From positions 1-15,120 of the forward strand of contig JBLIAZ010000039.1 of the NCBI GenBank assembly GCA_047631875.1: a stretch of DNA of 15,120 bases. Reading direction: 5' to 3'. This DNA is from JBLIAZ01 sp047631875 (GTDB taxonomy: Bacteria; Bacteroidota; Bacteroidia; Flavobacteriales_C; GCA-002722245). How positions within the stretch are numbered: position 1 is the stretch's first letter; each line of letters starts with the position of its first letter. The notes beneath the pieces are model-generated. The model searched no databases. It was not told the DNA's origin and saw only the letters and a list, made by a program, of their open reading frames with translations. Positions 1-7,708 of this stretch are shown here, piece after piece. A program made the position numbers and the translations under genes.

Positions 1-906
1 ACCATTGACATCTAAAGTTGGTCTGATGCCTGTTCTCTCTGTAGTTGTATATCCCTTTTCTCCGTCTTCTTGGTCTATATTTAAAGATTGTTTGAATTCT
101 TCCAAATCAAAAGGGGCTCGATTAATCTCAGCTCTTTCTTCTGTTGAAACAGTCAATACGTCCTCGTAAAAATCAGGAATTGAAATGTGGTTATTTTGAT
201 CCTTTAAAGACGCTATCATTTCACAAAGGACATTAATGGGATTCGACACTGCACCTCCATAAGTCCCACTGTGCAAGTCCCTGTTTGGGCCCGTTACTTC
301 CACTTCCAAATAAGACAAGCCCTTTAAACCTGCAGTAATACTAGGCGTGTCATTGGCAATCATGTGCGTGTCCGAAATTAAAATCACGTCATTTTTTAAC
401 AGCGCTTTATTTTCTTTCACGAACGATTCCAAATTTTCTGAACCAACCTCCTCCTCACCTTCAATTAACAACTTTACATTGCAAGGTAATTCACCCACAG
501 CAATCATGGCTTCCAAAGCTTTTACATGCATAAAAACCTGCCCTTTATCATCCGCGGCGCCTCTTGCGTAAATTTTTTCGTTTTTAATCACAGGTTCAAA
601 AGGAGGAGAATCCCATAATTCAATTGGATCAGCAGGCTGCACATCATAATGACCGTAAACAAGTATTGTGGGTAAGTCTTTCGATATTATTTTTTGACCG
701 AACACCACCGGAAAACCATCTGTTTGAATCACTTTAACCTCGTCTAACCCTGCCTTTTTGATTGAATCTGCTACCCATTGAGCGGCGCTGATCACATCAC
801 TTTCGTATTTGACATCCGCACTAATTGAAGGAATCTTCAACAATTCAATAAGCTCTTCCAAAAACCTTGTTTTATGTTGTTCAATGTGTCGCTTAGTATC
901 CTTCAT
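1..906 (-). CDS. M20-family metallodipeptidase (3' end cut by window edge)
   Basis: This is the N-terminal 302 residues of a zinc dipeptidase of the M20/ArgE/CPG2 group, a probably cytoplasmic enzyme that hydrolyses dipeptides. Reading from the ATG at 906 (MKDTKRHIEQ), the metal-site motifs appear in order: GHYDVQP (His86, Asp88), RGAADDKG (bridging Asp119), EEEVGS (Glu152 as likely catalytic base, Glu153 as ligand) and SDTH (Asp179). The segment TGPNRDLHSGTYGG (about 205-218) matches the start of the dimerisation or lid domain, whose His is conserved in this family. Full-length relatives are about 450-470 residues, so roughly a third is missing beyond position 1 together with the last metal His. 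There is no signal peptide. The CLC-type transporter gene lies 81 bp upstream on the same strand, so co-transcription is possible but unproven. The family call is secure; the exact substrate is not. Confidence 0.93.
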   Translation of the reverse strand, partial: MKDTKRHIEQHKTRFLEELIELLKIPSISADVKYESDVISAAQWVADSIKKAGLDEVKVIQTDGFPVVFGQKIISKDLPTILVYGHYDVQPADPIELWDSPPFEPVIKNEKIYARGAADDKGQVFMHVKALEAMIAVGELPCNVKLLIEGEEEVGSENLESFVKENKALLKNDVILISDTHMIANDTPSITAGLKGLSYLEVEVTGPNRDLHSGTYGGAVSNPINVLCEMIASLKDQNNHISIPDFYEDVLTVSTEERAEINRAPFDLEEFKQSLNIDQEDGEKGYTTTERTGIRPTLDVNG

Positions 907-987
907 TATTTTCTTTATTTGATATCAAGAACAAGATACGATTAGGAGTTGAAACTGCAAAAGGATAAACGCCATTGAAGCAACATT

Positions 988-2250
988 TCAAAGCTGCTTT
1001 TTATCAAACACCTTTTTTGGATACAACCAATATTTTTGAGTAGCCACAAATTGCGAGGAATATATCCCTGTGTAACCGGAACTTAAATAGGCCGAAAAAC
1101 AAGCCAAAGCGATGTACAGACCTCCTTGAACACCAAACAACTCCATCCCCATCACAGTGCAAGCAATCGGAGTGTTTGTAGCACCTGAAAATACTGCCAC
1201 AAAACCCATACCTGCTAATAAAGCAACAGGCAAAGGCACAAACCAAACCAAAGCATTTCCTAAGGTTGCCCCAATAAAAAACAAAGGCGTTACTTCACCT
1301 CCCTTAAATCCCGCCCCTAACGTGAAAGAAGTGAACAAAATTTTAACAAAAAAATCGTAAGAATTTAGGTCCTCAGTAAAAGCCTCCATAATCGTAGGAA
1401 GTCCAAGTCCAATGTATTTTGTGGTAGATATAAAATATACCGCAACAGCAATCACTACTCCGCCAACAAATGGTCGTAAAGGTGTAAAAGTAATTTTCTT
1501 AAATAATTCACCCCAAAAACCAGTAGCATAAGCAAACATCATGGCGGCTAATCCGCAAATTAGTCCAACTAGAATTGCCCAAAATAAATTTGGAATGGAC
1601 ATGTCAGGCACAATATTAATTGTGTAATGAACATGACTCACCTGCCACAATTCACAAACAAAACCAGCAGTAAACGCAGTTAAAAAACTAGGAACTACGG
1701 CATCCCATCTGGCCTTTGACAGCACCAAAACTTCCAACGCAAAAATTGCCCCAGCTATGGGAGTACCAAATACGGAGGCGAATCCCGCACTCACACCGAT
1801 GATCAACAATATTTTCCTATCGGTTTTATCAAGATTAAAAACCTCAGCAAACTGATCTGCTATCGCTCCACCCATTTGAACAGCAGTTCCTTCACGACCT
1901 GCTGACCCACCAAATAAATGAGTAAGTATTGTTCCTATAAACACTAGAGGTGCCATCACAATTGGAATGACCTTTTTTGGCTCGTAGTATTCCTCAATGA
2001 TTTGATTGTTCCCTTTCACGACTTCCTTTCCCCACTGCATGTACATCCAACCAATCAACAAGCCTGAAATTGGCAACAAAGCAATCAGCCAAGAATTTGC
2101 CTCCCGAGTGTCTTCAGCCCAATGTAATGCATGCAAGAAAACTGCTGACGCACTTCCTGACAGCCCTCCCACAATCAAGGACAGCGTAACCCATTTTGTG
2201 ATGTAGTTCGCAAATGAATTTCCAGATATCTTATCGAATCTACTTGACAC
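988..2250 (-). CDS. CLC-family anion transporter, probable fluoride/proton antiporter (CLC-F type)
   Basis: This 420-residue polytopic membrane protein has the CLC fold. It carries GREGT (gating Glu120) where chloride-type CLCs usually have GREGP, GNN (80-82) in place of the GSGIP selectivity loop, and GGEVTPLF (317-324, Glu319) in place of the usual GxFAP region. In characterised CLC-F fluoride/proton antiporters the gating Glu sits near residue 118, a second proton-pathway Glu near 318, and a Met or Asn replaces the chloride-coordinating Ser. The spacing here fits, with Asn81 in that position. The inferred role is export of fluoride from the cytoplasm. The start is GTG at 2250; the first internal ATG is at residue 69 and would delete the first membrane helix, so GTG is preferred. 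No CBS domain follows, as is usual for this group. A general chloride channel call is the fallback. No crcB (fluoride) riboswitch is visible upstream. Confidence 0.88.
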   Translation of the reverse strand: MSSRFDKISGNSFANYITKWVTLSLIVGGLSGSASAVFLHALHWAEDTREANSWLIALLPISGLLIGWMYMQWGKEVVKGNNQIIEEYYEPKKVIPIVMAPLVFIGTILTHLFGGSAGREGTAVQMGGAIADQFAEVFNLDKTDRKILLIIGVSAGFASVFGTPIAGAIFALEVLVLSKARWDAVVPSFLTAFTAGFVCELWQVSHVHYTINIVPDMSIPNLFWAILVGLICGLAAMMFAYATGFWGELFKKITFTPLRPFVGGVVIAVAVYFISTTKYIGLGLPTIMEAFTEDLNSYDFFVKILFTSFTLGAGFKGGEVTPLFFIGATLGNALVWFVPLPVALLAGMGFVAVFSGATNTPIACTVMGMELFGVQGGLYIALACFSAYLSSGYTGIYSSQFVATQKYWLYPKKVFDKKQL

Positions 2251-2395
2251 TTCAGCTAAATTAGCGAACTAAATTTATTTAACGGTCAGGAATTATATAA
2301 ACATGAACTTTCTCTTGTATTTAGGAGCAAAATCTGTTATTTTTATGCTGTTAAAACTTTTTGACGAAAAATAAAGTAGAGTACAAAATACTTAG
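2251..2395. other. Divergent intergenic region between CLC transporter and envelope protein genes
   Basis: These 145 bp separate the divergent starts at 2250 (minus) and 2396 (plus) and must hold promoters for both. The segment is very AT-rich. I found no exact Bacteroidota -7 element (TAnnTTTG) on either strand and nothing resembling the conserved core of the crcB fluoride riboswitch. No gene was seen. Confidence 0.4.
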
Positions 2396-5300
2396 ATGTG
2401 TAAATTTAAACATACCGTGCTGATTTTACTTTTTCTGAGTTACTCCGCCGTGGGTCTTGCTGACGGTAAGAAAGAGGAGGAAATGGCGAAACAAGCAAGC
2501 GACCATTTCCAAAAAGGAGACTTCCTTATTGCTGAAAAATTTTACGCCCAGTTAGCCAGTACGAACCCTGAGAATATAGAATACAACTTTAAATATGGCG
2601 CTTGTATTTTACAAACTTCTGACGACAAGGAAAGTGCAATTAAATACTTACGTTTTGCAGTGAAAAATTCGAGCGATGTAGGCGAGCCGCATTATTATTT
2701 AGGTAAAGCACTTCAGTACACTTATCGATTCAATGAGGCATTAAAAAACTACAATAGTTTCAGAGCATCCATCACCACTGCCAAGGCCGACAAATTAGAA
2801 GTAGACGCCCACATTAAACAATGTAAGACAAGCATAAAACTCATCGAAGAGTTCAGCCCTGTGAAGGTCGTTAGCTCTAAAGTCATGAACCGAAACAGGT
2901 TTGAAAAAGCGTATAAACTAGGCGCAATGAATCGGAAAATCCTTGTTAAACCTGCCGACTTTAACACAAAGGAAGACTTCACTGTAAAAAAAGGTGACCC
3001 TCAATTAATTGTGCACGGCAAAGACCAAAACACCTTGTTTTTTTCGGGATACAAGTACGGAAATCGATTTGCAATCTTGGAACGAGACATTTTCATGGTC
3101 AAAAAAAGCGAGGACGGGATTTGGAGTGATTTCCAAGACGTTGGACCTTTTATTAATTCCAATTTTGACGAGGATTACCCATACTTACATCCTAATGGTC
3201 AAGAATTATATTTTTCATCAAAAGGACACGGAGGACTAGGAGGTTATGATATTTTCAAAAGTCAACTTGATACAATCACGGGCTTATGGGGAAAACCCGT
3301 AAACCTTGGTTTTGCAATCAACTCTGCATATGATGACATCCTTTACGTGGTTGACGGAAATAACAATGTGGCGTACTTTTCCTCTAACAGGGAAAACACC
3401 AGTACGGAAATGACGGTGTATAAAATTATCCCCTCAGAGAACGTTGATAATTATGTATTGTTCAAAGGAAAAGTGGTTGTTGAAGGCGGAATCAACAACA
3501 AGGTTGACATTAAAGTCATTAATACTCAAGGACAGTTGATAGGGAAATACTTTTCTGACCCTGAGTCAGGAACCTTTCTTTTTCCTTTAGCTGAATTAGA
3601 AACCTACAAGTTTGAATTTACTTACGATGATTCAATTTCAAAATCATTCAAAGCAATGATCCCGTTGAAAAGTTCACAAAGCATTGTGTTCCAAAACGTG
3701 ATTTTTAAGATAGAAGGAGTCCCTAATATCGAGTCTGCTGTTGACCTAAGTTATGAGTTAACTACTGAGGAGAAAGTCTTTAATTTTCAATCTTTAGCGA
3801 ACATGAGCATCAATCAAAAAATTGACGTTGATTTTGGAGTGGAGAATGCTGACACTGTCAATGGGATTGAAGGCATCACCCCAAAAGACCCCGAGCTATT
3901 GTTAAAAAATGCTCTTGCGTATTTGGATGAATTAAAACTAGAAAAGAAAGAACTCAACGATCAAATTAATGCTTCCTACGTTTTAACTCATAACAATACA
4001 AAAACAGCTGTTGAGTTTAAACAAGAATTAAAAAAGTTAGCAATGGAGGTAGACGCAAACACTCCTGAAGGCAAACAAAAGATTGAAGACAAACAGGTAG
4101 AATACAACCAAGCGATAAAAAAAATTGTTGACGTGCTCCTTTTCGCCGAAAACCAAGAAAACACTTTTTTCCAAAAAGAAAAAGAGGAAGGCATTGCCAC
4201 GGAGTATGTAGAAGCAATAAACAAGGCACGTTCTGGACAGGAGATTGACTTGTTAAGCTATCGCAAAAAGATGGCTGTCACCACAAAGGAATTAGATTCA
4301 AAAAATAAAAGTAAAATCATTGAACTGAACGAAGAAATCATTGAACTAAAAGACCAAAGGAGTAAAGTTAAATCGGAACAATTTAAATTGAAGTCGGACA
4401 TTGCTTTAATTAAAGATGCGGCGCTGTTTTATACCGAGCAGATGAACAAAACTAAAAAGGTCAAGATACGTACTGACTTCGCAAATAAAATCACCTCTTT
4501 AGAAAAAGCTAAAAAGAAAAAAAGTCCTATATCAGCTATTAAACAAGAAGAGCTATCGACCTTAGACTCCTTGTTGAGGCTAAAAGAAAAACAATTAATA
4601 ACATACAGTTCTGTAGATCTGCATAGTGCTCAGCCGACCATGAAACGAGTAAATTTATCTGAAAGAGAAACCATTACACGAAATGCAAAATCAACAGTTA
4701 ACAAAAGTAAGTTGGCTGGAACGCTTGATCAATTCGTAGTTCAAAATGCAATTATGGGTTCAGACCAAATTGCTTCAGGCCCCACATTTGAATTTAACGA
4801 TGAAGGATACACTCCTTCTGAGGCAGATTTGACAGATTTTTTTGCTACGAATCTAAACGACGCTAACGACGAACAAATCCATCAATTTTCAAAAAACATT
4901 TTCGGGATTAAAAACATCACAAATGGAGACTTCGAAGACGAGCAGATAGCCATTAACGAACAACTTGCCGCCAATAACTTCCGCGAAGCACTAATGATGC
5001 GCCAGGAGATCGAGAAGAAAAAGAAACAGCTTGCTATTGAAACAGAAAAGAGTAAAAAACAGTCCTTAAGGGAAGAAATAAAAATTATTGAAGCCCATTT
5101 GTTTAAAATGGAATTTGAGGCAATGGTATCTTTAACAAAGTCAAACGACGTTCGTCAAAAAGAAAAAGAAGCTGCAGTTGAATTGGCTTTTTTATTAAAC
5201 CCTGGAATTCAAATAGGAGGAGTAGCACAATTGTTTGATGAATCAAAAACTGAATGGGATGAAGTTACCATGTTAAAGCAACGTCTAAGAAACAACAGCG

Positions 5301-6463
5301 AAGCACAGCAAAGAAGTAACATTTCAAAAGAAATATTAGTGAAGCAAACTTCCGTGATTAATAAATTAATAAAAACCGAAAGGCTAATCAAAGGGGAACC
5401 TACGGACATTCCAGAAACCATTGTTAGCACTGACAACCTCACTCCCCCTAGCAACCCTGACAGTGAATCTCCAATTAATTTCGGAACAGAAAATACTAAT
5501 CCTGCAATCCCGACTAACCCACCGGTAAATAATTACGGAAGGAACGGGAGCAAAAAAAGCACGAAAAATTCTTTTGAAGGAGTGGACATAAGTGCTTACG
5601 GTTCAAACAGTACCATGAGGGTTAAGAAAGGCATTTTAATTACCTCAAACATAAAATACGACATCAGCACAAAGGTTCCAATTGATATCCAATTAGGTAC
5701 TGGGGTAATATACAAAGTACAAGTAGGTGCATTCAGAAACAAAATTAATGCAGCAATATTTAATGGCATCACTCCCCTTTCAGGTGAAGACGCTGGAAAT
5801 GGTGTTATCAGGTACACAGCTGGTATATTTAAAAGCTTAACCGGTGCCAACATGGCAAAAGGAAAAATCGTTGACATTGGGTATTCGGATGCCTTTGTCG
5901 TAGCATTTTTTAATGGCCGTAGAATTTCTTTGACAAAAGCGGAAAATCTCATCAGTTCGAGTTCAGAAAGTCAAAAAGGAGTATACGTAAAACAAAAATC
6001 AGAAGAACTTGCAGCTTTGAAAAAAGCAGGAATAACAGAAACCGACGCTTACATTTCGAAGTCATCACTTCCAAACCCAATCAACAAATTTAAGTCTTTG
6101 AATATTCCCAATTCAGGAAAAACTGGCGAAAACGTAAGTTCAACACCAGCTACCAAATCAAATAACAACAATGTTACTTCCGGAGGAATTACAAGATCAA
6201 CCAATGCTGCTGGAATTTATTACACCGTTCAAATTGGAGTATACAGCACCAATAAAACAAGCAGTGATTTGTTTGGCATAGCTCCTCTTGTAACCCATAC
6301 CAACGGACGAGGATTAATTCGCTATTCAACAGGTATATTTAAAACCTTTGAACAGGCCAACAAAAGAAAGTCCGAAGCGAGAACACAAGGTGCTGAGGAT
6401 GCGTATGTAGCTGTTTACCGAGATGGCGTAAGAATTTCATTAGAAGAAGCTCAAGGGAATTAG
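2396..6463 (+). CDS. Large secreted TPR / PD40 propeller / coiled-coil protein with two C-terminal SPOR-like repeats
   Basis: This is a 1355-residue protein. Residues 1-23 form a signal peptide (basic MCKFKH, then a hydrophobic stretch ending SAVGLADG), so it is exported. TPR-like helices span about 28-140. A PD40/WD40-like beta-propeller segment spans about 205-340, with typical repeats DEDYPYLHPNGQELYFSS and GGYDIF. A small beta-sandwich resembling carboxypeptidase-regulatory domains lies at about 352-441. Long Lys/Glu-rich coiled coils follow at about 500-740 and 850-935, then a Pro/Asn/Ser-rich linker near 1010-1080. Two SPOR-like repeats occupy 1105-1182 and 1274-1352. The TPR-PD40-CRD order resembles PorE of the type IX secretion system, but the OmpA C-terminal domain is absent and SPOR repeats replace it. 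The inferred location is the periplasm, bound to peptidoglycan; the function is unknown. It is the first plus-strand gene after the divergent gap. The next gene begins 118 bp later. Confidence 0.85.
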   Translation: MCKFKHTVLILLFLSYSAVGLADGKKEEEMAKQASDHFQKGDFLIAEKFYAQLASTNPENIEYNFKYGACILQTSDDKESAIKYLRFAVKNSSDVGEPHYYLGKALQYTYRFNEALKNYNSFRASITTAKADKLEVDAHIKQCKTSIKLIEEFSPVKVVSSKVMNRNRFEKAYKLGAMNRKILVKPADFNTKEDFTVKKGDPQLIVHGKDQNTLFFSGYKYGNRFAILERDIFMVKKSEDGIWSDFQDVGPFINSNFDEDYPYLHPNGQELYFSSKGHGGLGGYDIFKSQLDTITGLWGKPVNLGFAINSAYDDILYVVDGNNNVAYFSSNRENTSTEMTVYKIIPSENVDNYVLFKGKVVVEGGINNKVDIKVINTQGQLIGKYFSDPESGTFLFPLAELETYKFEFTYDDSISKSFKAMIPLKSSQSIVFQNVIFKIEGVPNIESAVDLSYELTTEEKVFNFQSLANMSINQKIDVDFGVENADTVNGIEGITPKDPELLLKNALAYLDELKLEKKELNDQINASYVLTHNNTKTAVEFKQELKKLAMEVDANTPEGKQKIEDKQVEYNQAIKKIVDVLLFAENQENTFFQKEKEEGIATEYVEAINKARSGQEIDLLSYRKKMAVTTKELDSKNKSKIIELNEEIIELKDQRSKVKSEQFKLKSDIALIKDAALFYTEQMNKTKKVKIRTDFANKITSLEKAKKKKSPISAIKQEELSTLDSLLRLKEKQLITYSSVDLHSAQPTMKRVNLSERETITRNAKSTVNKSKLAGTLDQFVVQNAIMGSDQIASGPTFEFNDEGYTPSEADLTDFFATNLNDANDEQIHQFSKNIFGIKNITNGDFEDEQIAINEQLAANNFREALMMRQEIEKKKKQLAIETEKSKKQSLREEIKIIEAHLFKMEFEAMVSLTKSNDVRQKEKEAAVELAFLLNPGIQIGGVAQLFDESKTEWDEVTMLKQRLRNNSEAQQRSNISKEILVKQTSVINKLIKTERLIKGEPTDIPETIVSTDNLTPPSNPDSESPINFGTENTNPAIPTNPPVNNYGRNGSKKSTKNSFEGVDISAYGSNSTMRVKKGILITSNIKYDISTKVPIDIQLGTGVIYKVQVGAFRNKINAAIFNGITPLSGEDAGNGVIRYTAGIFKSLTGANMAKGKIVDIGYSDAFVVAFFNGRRISLTKAENLISSSSESQKGVYVKQKSEELAALKKAGITETDAYISKSSLPNPINKFKSLNIPNSGKTGENVSSTPATKSNNNNVTSGGITRSTNAAGIYYTVQIGVYSTNKTSSDLFGIAPLVTHTNGRGLIRYSTGIFKTFEQANKRKSEARTQGAEDAYVAVYRDGVRISLEEAQGN
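5708..5941 (+). repeat. SPOR-like repeat 1 within the large envelope protein
   Basis: Residues 1105-1182 begin IYKVQVGAF and contain GITPL, GVIRYTAGIFK, DAFVVAF and GRRISL. This is the Bacteroidota variant of the SPOR fold, which binds peptidoglycan glycan strands. It aligns end to end with the second copy at 6215-6451. Confidence 0.75.
6215..6451 (+). repeat. SPOR-like repeat 2 within the large envelope protein
   Basis: Residues 1274-1352 begin IYYTVQIGVY and contain GIAPL, GLIRYSTGIFK, DAYVAVY and GVRISL, matching repeat 1 position for position. The copies have diverged considerably outside these motifs, so the duplication is old. The protein ends three residues after the repeat. Confidence 0.75.
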
Positions 6464-6581
6464 TACCTTTTTTTCACTGTAGGCCATGTTTCTTTTTATC
6501 TTAAATAAGATACTCAACTTTGGTTTGAAAAGAGTAAAAAACATCATTTTGTCTGTAGAAAAGGAACAATTTAAATGAAAA

Positions 6582-7364
6582 ATGAAAAAATTCTTTACCG
6601 ATTTTAAAGTTGGAATTTCTTCATATAGCTCGGCGTGGAAATTAATCAAGGAAAAGAAAATGTGGGGATATTTCTTCCTGCCTCTGTCCTTAAGCATAGC
6701 ACTTTCTTTTACCATGTATTACCTTCGTGAAGAAGTCTACAATCACGTCGAATCTATTTTAGTCTCCTTCATCAATTATGAACAGTGGTGGGAATGGGCA
6801 CAATGGCTTACAGGATGGTTCATCCAAATTTCACTTTTTGTGCTAGCTTGGTATGTTTATTTAAAAATTCAGAAGTACATTCTATTCATTGTTCTTTCTC
6901 CTGTACTAGCTTACTTGTCGGAAAAAACGGAGCAACAACTCACAGGTAAAACTTACCCCTTCAATTTCAAACAATTCATCAAGGACATTTTCCGAGGAAT
7001 TTTCGTCGCTGTTAGAAATTTCATCTTAGAACTGAGTTTACTTTTTGTGTTGTTTCTTTTGGGCTTAATTCCTGTGCTGACTCCTTTTACCGGAGCCCTT
7101 GCCTTGCTAATAGGATGGTATTTTTATGGCTATTCGCTCATGGATTACACGAACGAACGACAAAAATTAAACTTGGAACAAAGCAGCCAATCCATAAAAA
7201 ACAAACGAGGAATTGCCGTAGCCAATGGAATGATATTCGAACTCATTTTTATTATACCAATCCTTGGATTTGTCGTCGCACCAATCTTAGGAACTGTTGC
7301 TGCAACGATAGCTATGCAAGACGATATGAGGGAAAAGAAAGACTCCTTGCAAAAGTTAAAATAA
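6582..7364 (+). CDS. EI24 / CysZ-like integral membrane protein
   Basis: This 260-residue membrane protein belongs to the EI24 domain family, which includes bacterial CysZ. Hydrophobic segments lie at about 28-48, 77-96, 98-113, 147-185 and 217-243. The conserved family stretch GWYFYGYSLMDYTNER (178-193) is present, followed by a basic segment and the last hydrophobic pair with IPILGFVVAP. In enterobacteria CysZ imports sulfate for cysteine synthesis. Bacteroidota homologues are usually annotated only as EI24-domain proteins, and no sulfate-assimilation gene is nearby, so a sulfate role is not supported here. The ATG at 6582 is chosen because the preceding ATG at 6575 is in another frame. The last 18 residues are charged and presumably cytoplasmic. 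Confidence 0.8.
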   Translation: MKKFFTDFKVGISSYSSAWKLIKEKKMWGYFFLPLSLSIALSFTMYYLREEVYNHVESILVSFINYEQWWEWAQWLTGWFIQISLFVLAWYVYLKIQKYILFIVLSPVLAYLSEKTEQQLTGKTYPFNFKQFIKDIFRGIFVAVRNFILELSLLFVLFLLGLIPVLTPFTGALALLIGWYFYGYSLMDYTNERQKLNLEQSSQSIKNKRGIAVANGMIFELIFIIPILGFVVAPILGTVAATIAMQDDMREKKDSLQKLK

Positions 7365-7708
7365 AAGAGCAAGAGGAAAGCAATGATACTGACAAAGCTC
7401 CTGTCCATGAAGACTAAAGCTTTGCGATATCAAATTCATTACCTTACTCTAAAAAAACCAAGCCCCTTTAATTCCCACCTATGATATTATAAACACTTGT
7501 TTGCCATAATATATATACTCCAAAAGAACGAACAGCAAGTGACACATAGCCATAATAACAACCAGTATTTTCACTACCCCCTTTTGATTTCATGAATCAA
7601 AATAATAAATTATGGACCTTCTCAACGAATCCTCACAATGTACCTTTTCACTATATATTATGTATATTAGGTCGGTAATTTGAATTCTAAAACAACAATT
7701 TATCCCGC
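7365..7708. other. 344-bp gene-free region upstream of the biosynthetic cluster
   Basis: No convincing coding sequence was seen; short reading frames here lack family features. The region is AT-rich, contains a 9-bp direct repeat (gccataata at 7503 and 7549) and the palindrome at 7582-7602, and presumably holds the promoter for the five-gene cluster. A partial -7-like sequence (taatttg) lies near 7677-7683 but lacks a clear -33 partner. No rho-independent terminator for the upstream EI24 gene was found. Confidence 0.5.
7582..7602. promoter_or_regulatory. AT-rich palindrome upstream of P450 operon, possible operator
   Basis: The arms ttttgatt and aatcaaaa are perfect 8-bp inverted repeats around a 5-base centre. 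The site lies 107 bp before the P450 start. There is no T-run immediately after it on the plus strand, so it does not look like a terminator. Binding of a dimeric regulator is an inference, and in DNA this AT-rich the palindrome could arise by chance. Confidence 0.3.

Noticed and set aside
978..1002. Hairpin aagcaac / gctgctt followed by ttttt on the plus strand, resembling a terminator
   Set aside because: It overlaps the 3' end of the minus-strand CLC gene, the T-run is oriented for a plus-strand transcript that does not exist here, and the stem has a mismatch on that strand.
2251..2395. Possible fluoride (crcB) riboswitch before the CLC-F-like gene
   Set aside because: The conserved GG-rich core of that riboswitch was not found on the minus strand in this interval.
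5596..5952. 118-codon reading frame on the minus strand inside the large envelope protein gene
   Set aside because: It is the antisense shadow of the first SPOR-like repeat and resembles no known family.
6526..6553. tttg followed after 16 bases by tcattttg, upstream of the EI24 gene, as a promoter
   Set aside because: The -7 element starts TC, not TA, and the spacing is shorter than typical for this phylum; such matches are frequent in AT-rich DNA.
7115..7417. 100-codon reading frame overlapping the end of the EI24 gene
   Set aside because: It lies mostly inside the EI24 gene in another frame and its Cys/Arg/Asn-rich translation has no family features.
7503..7557. Direct repeat gccataata at 7503 and 7549
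   Set aside because: Only two copies of a 9-base AT-rich word; no evidence of a repeat array or binding-site series.
7677..7683. taatttg near the P450 start as a Bacteroidota -7 promoter element
   Set aside because: It is one base short of TAnnTTTG and no TTG -33 element is found at the expected distance.
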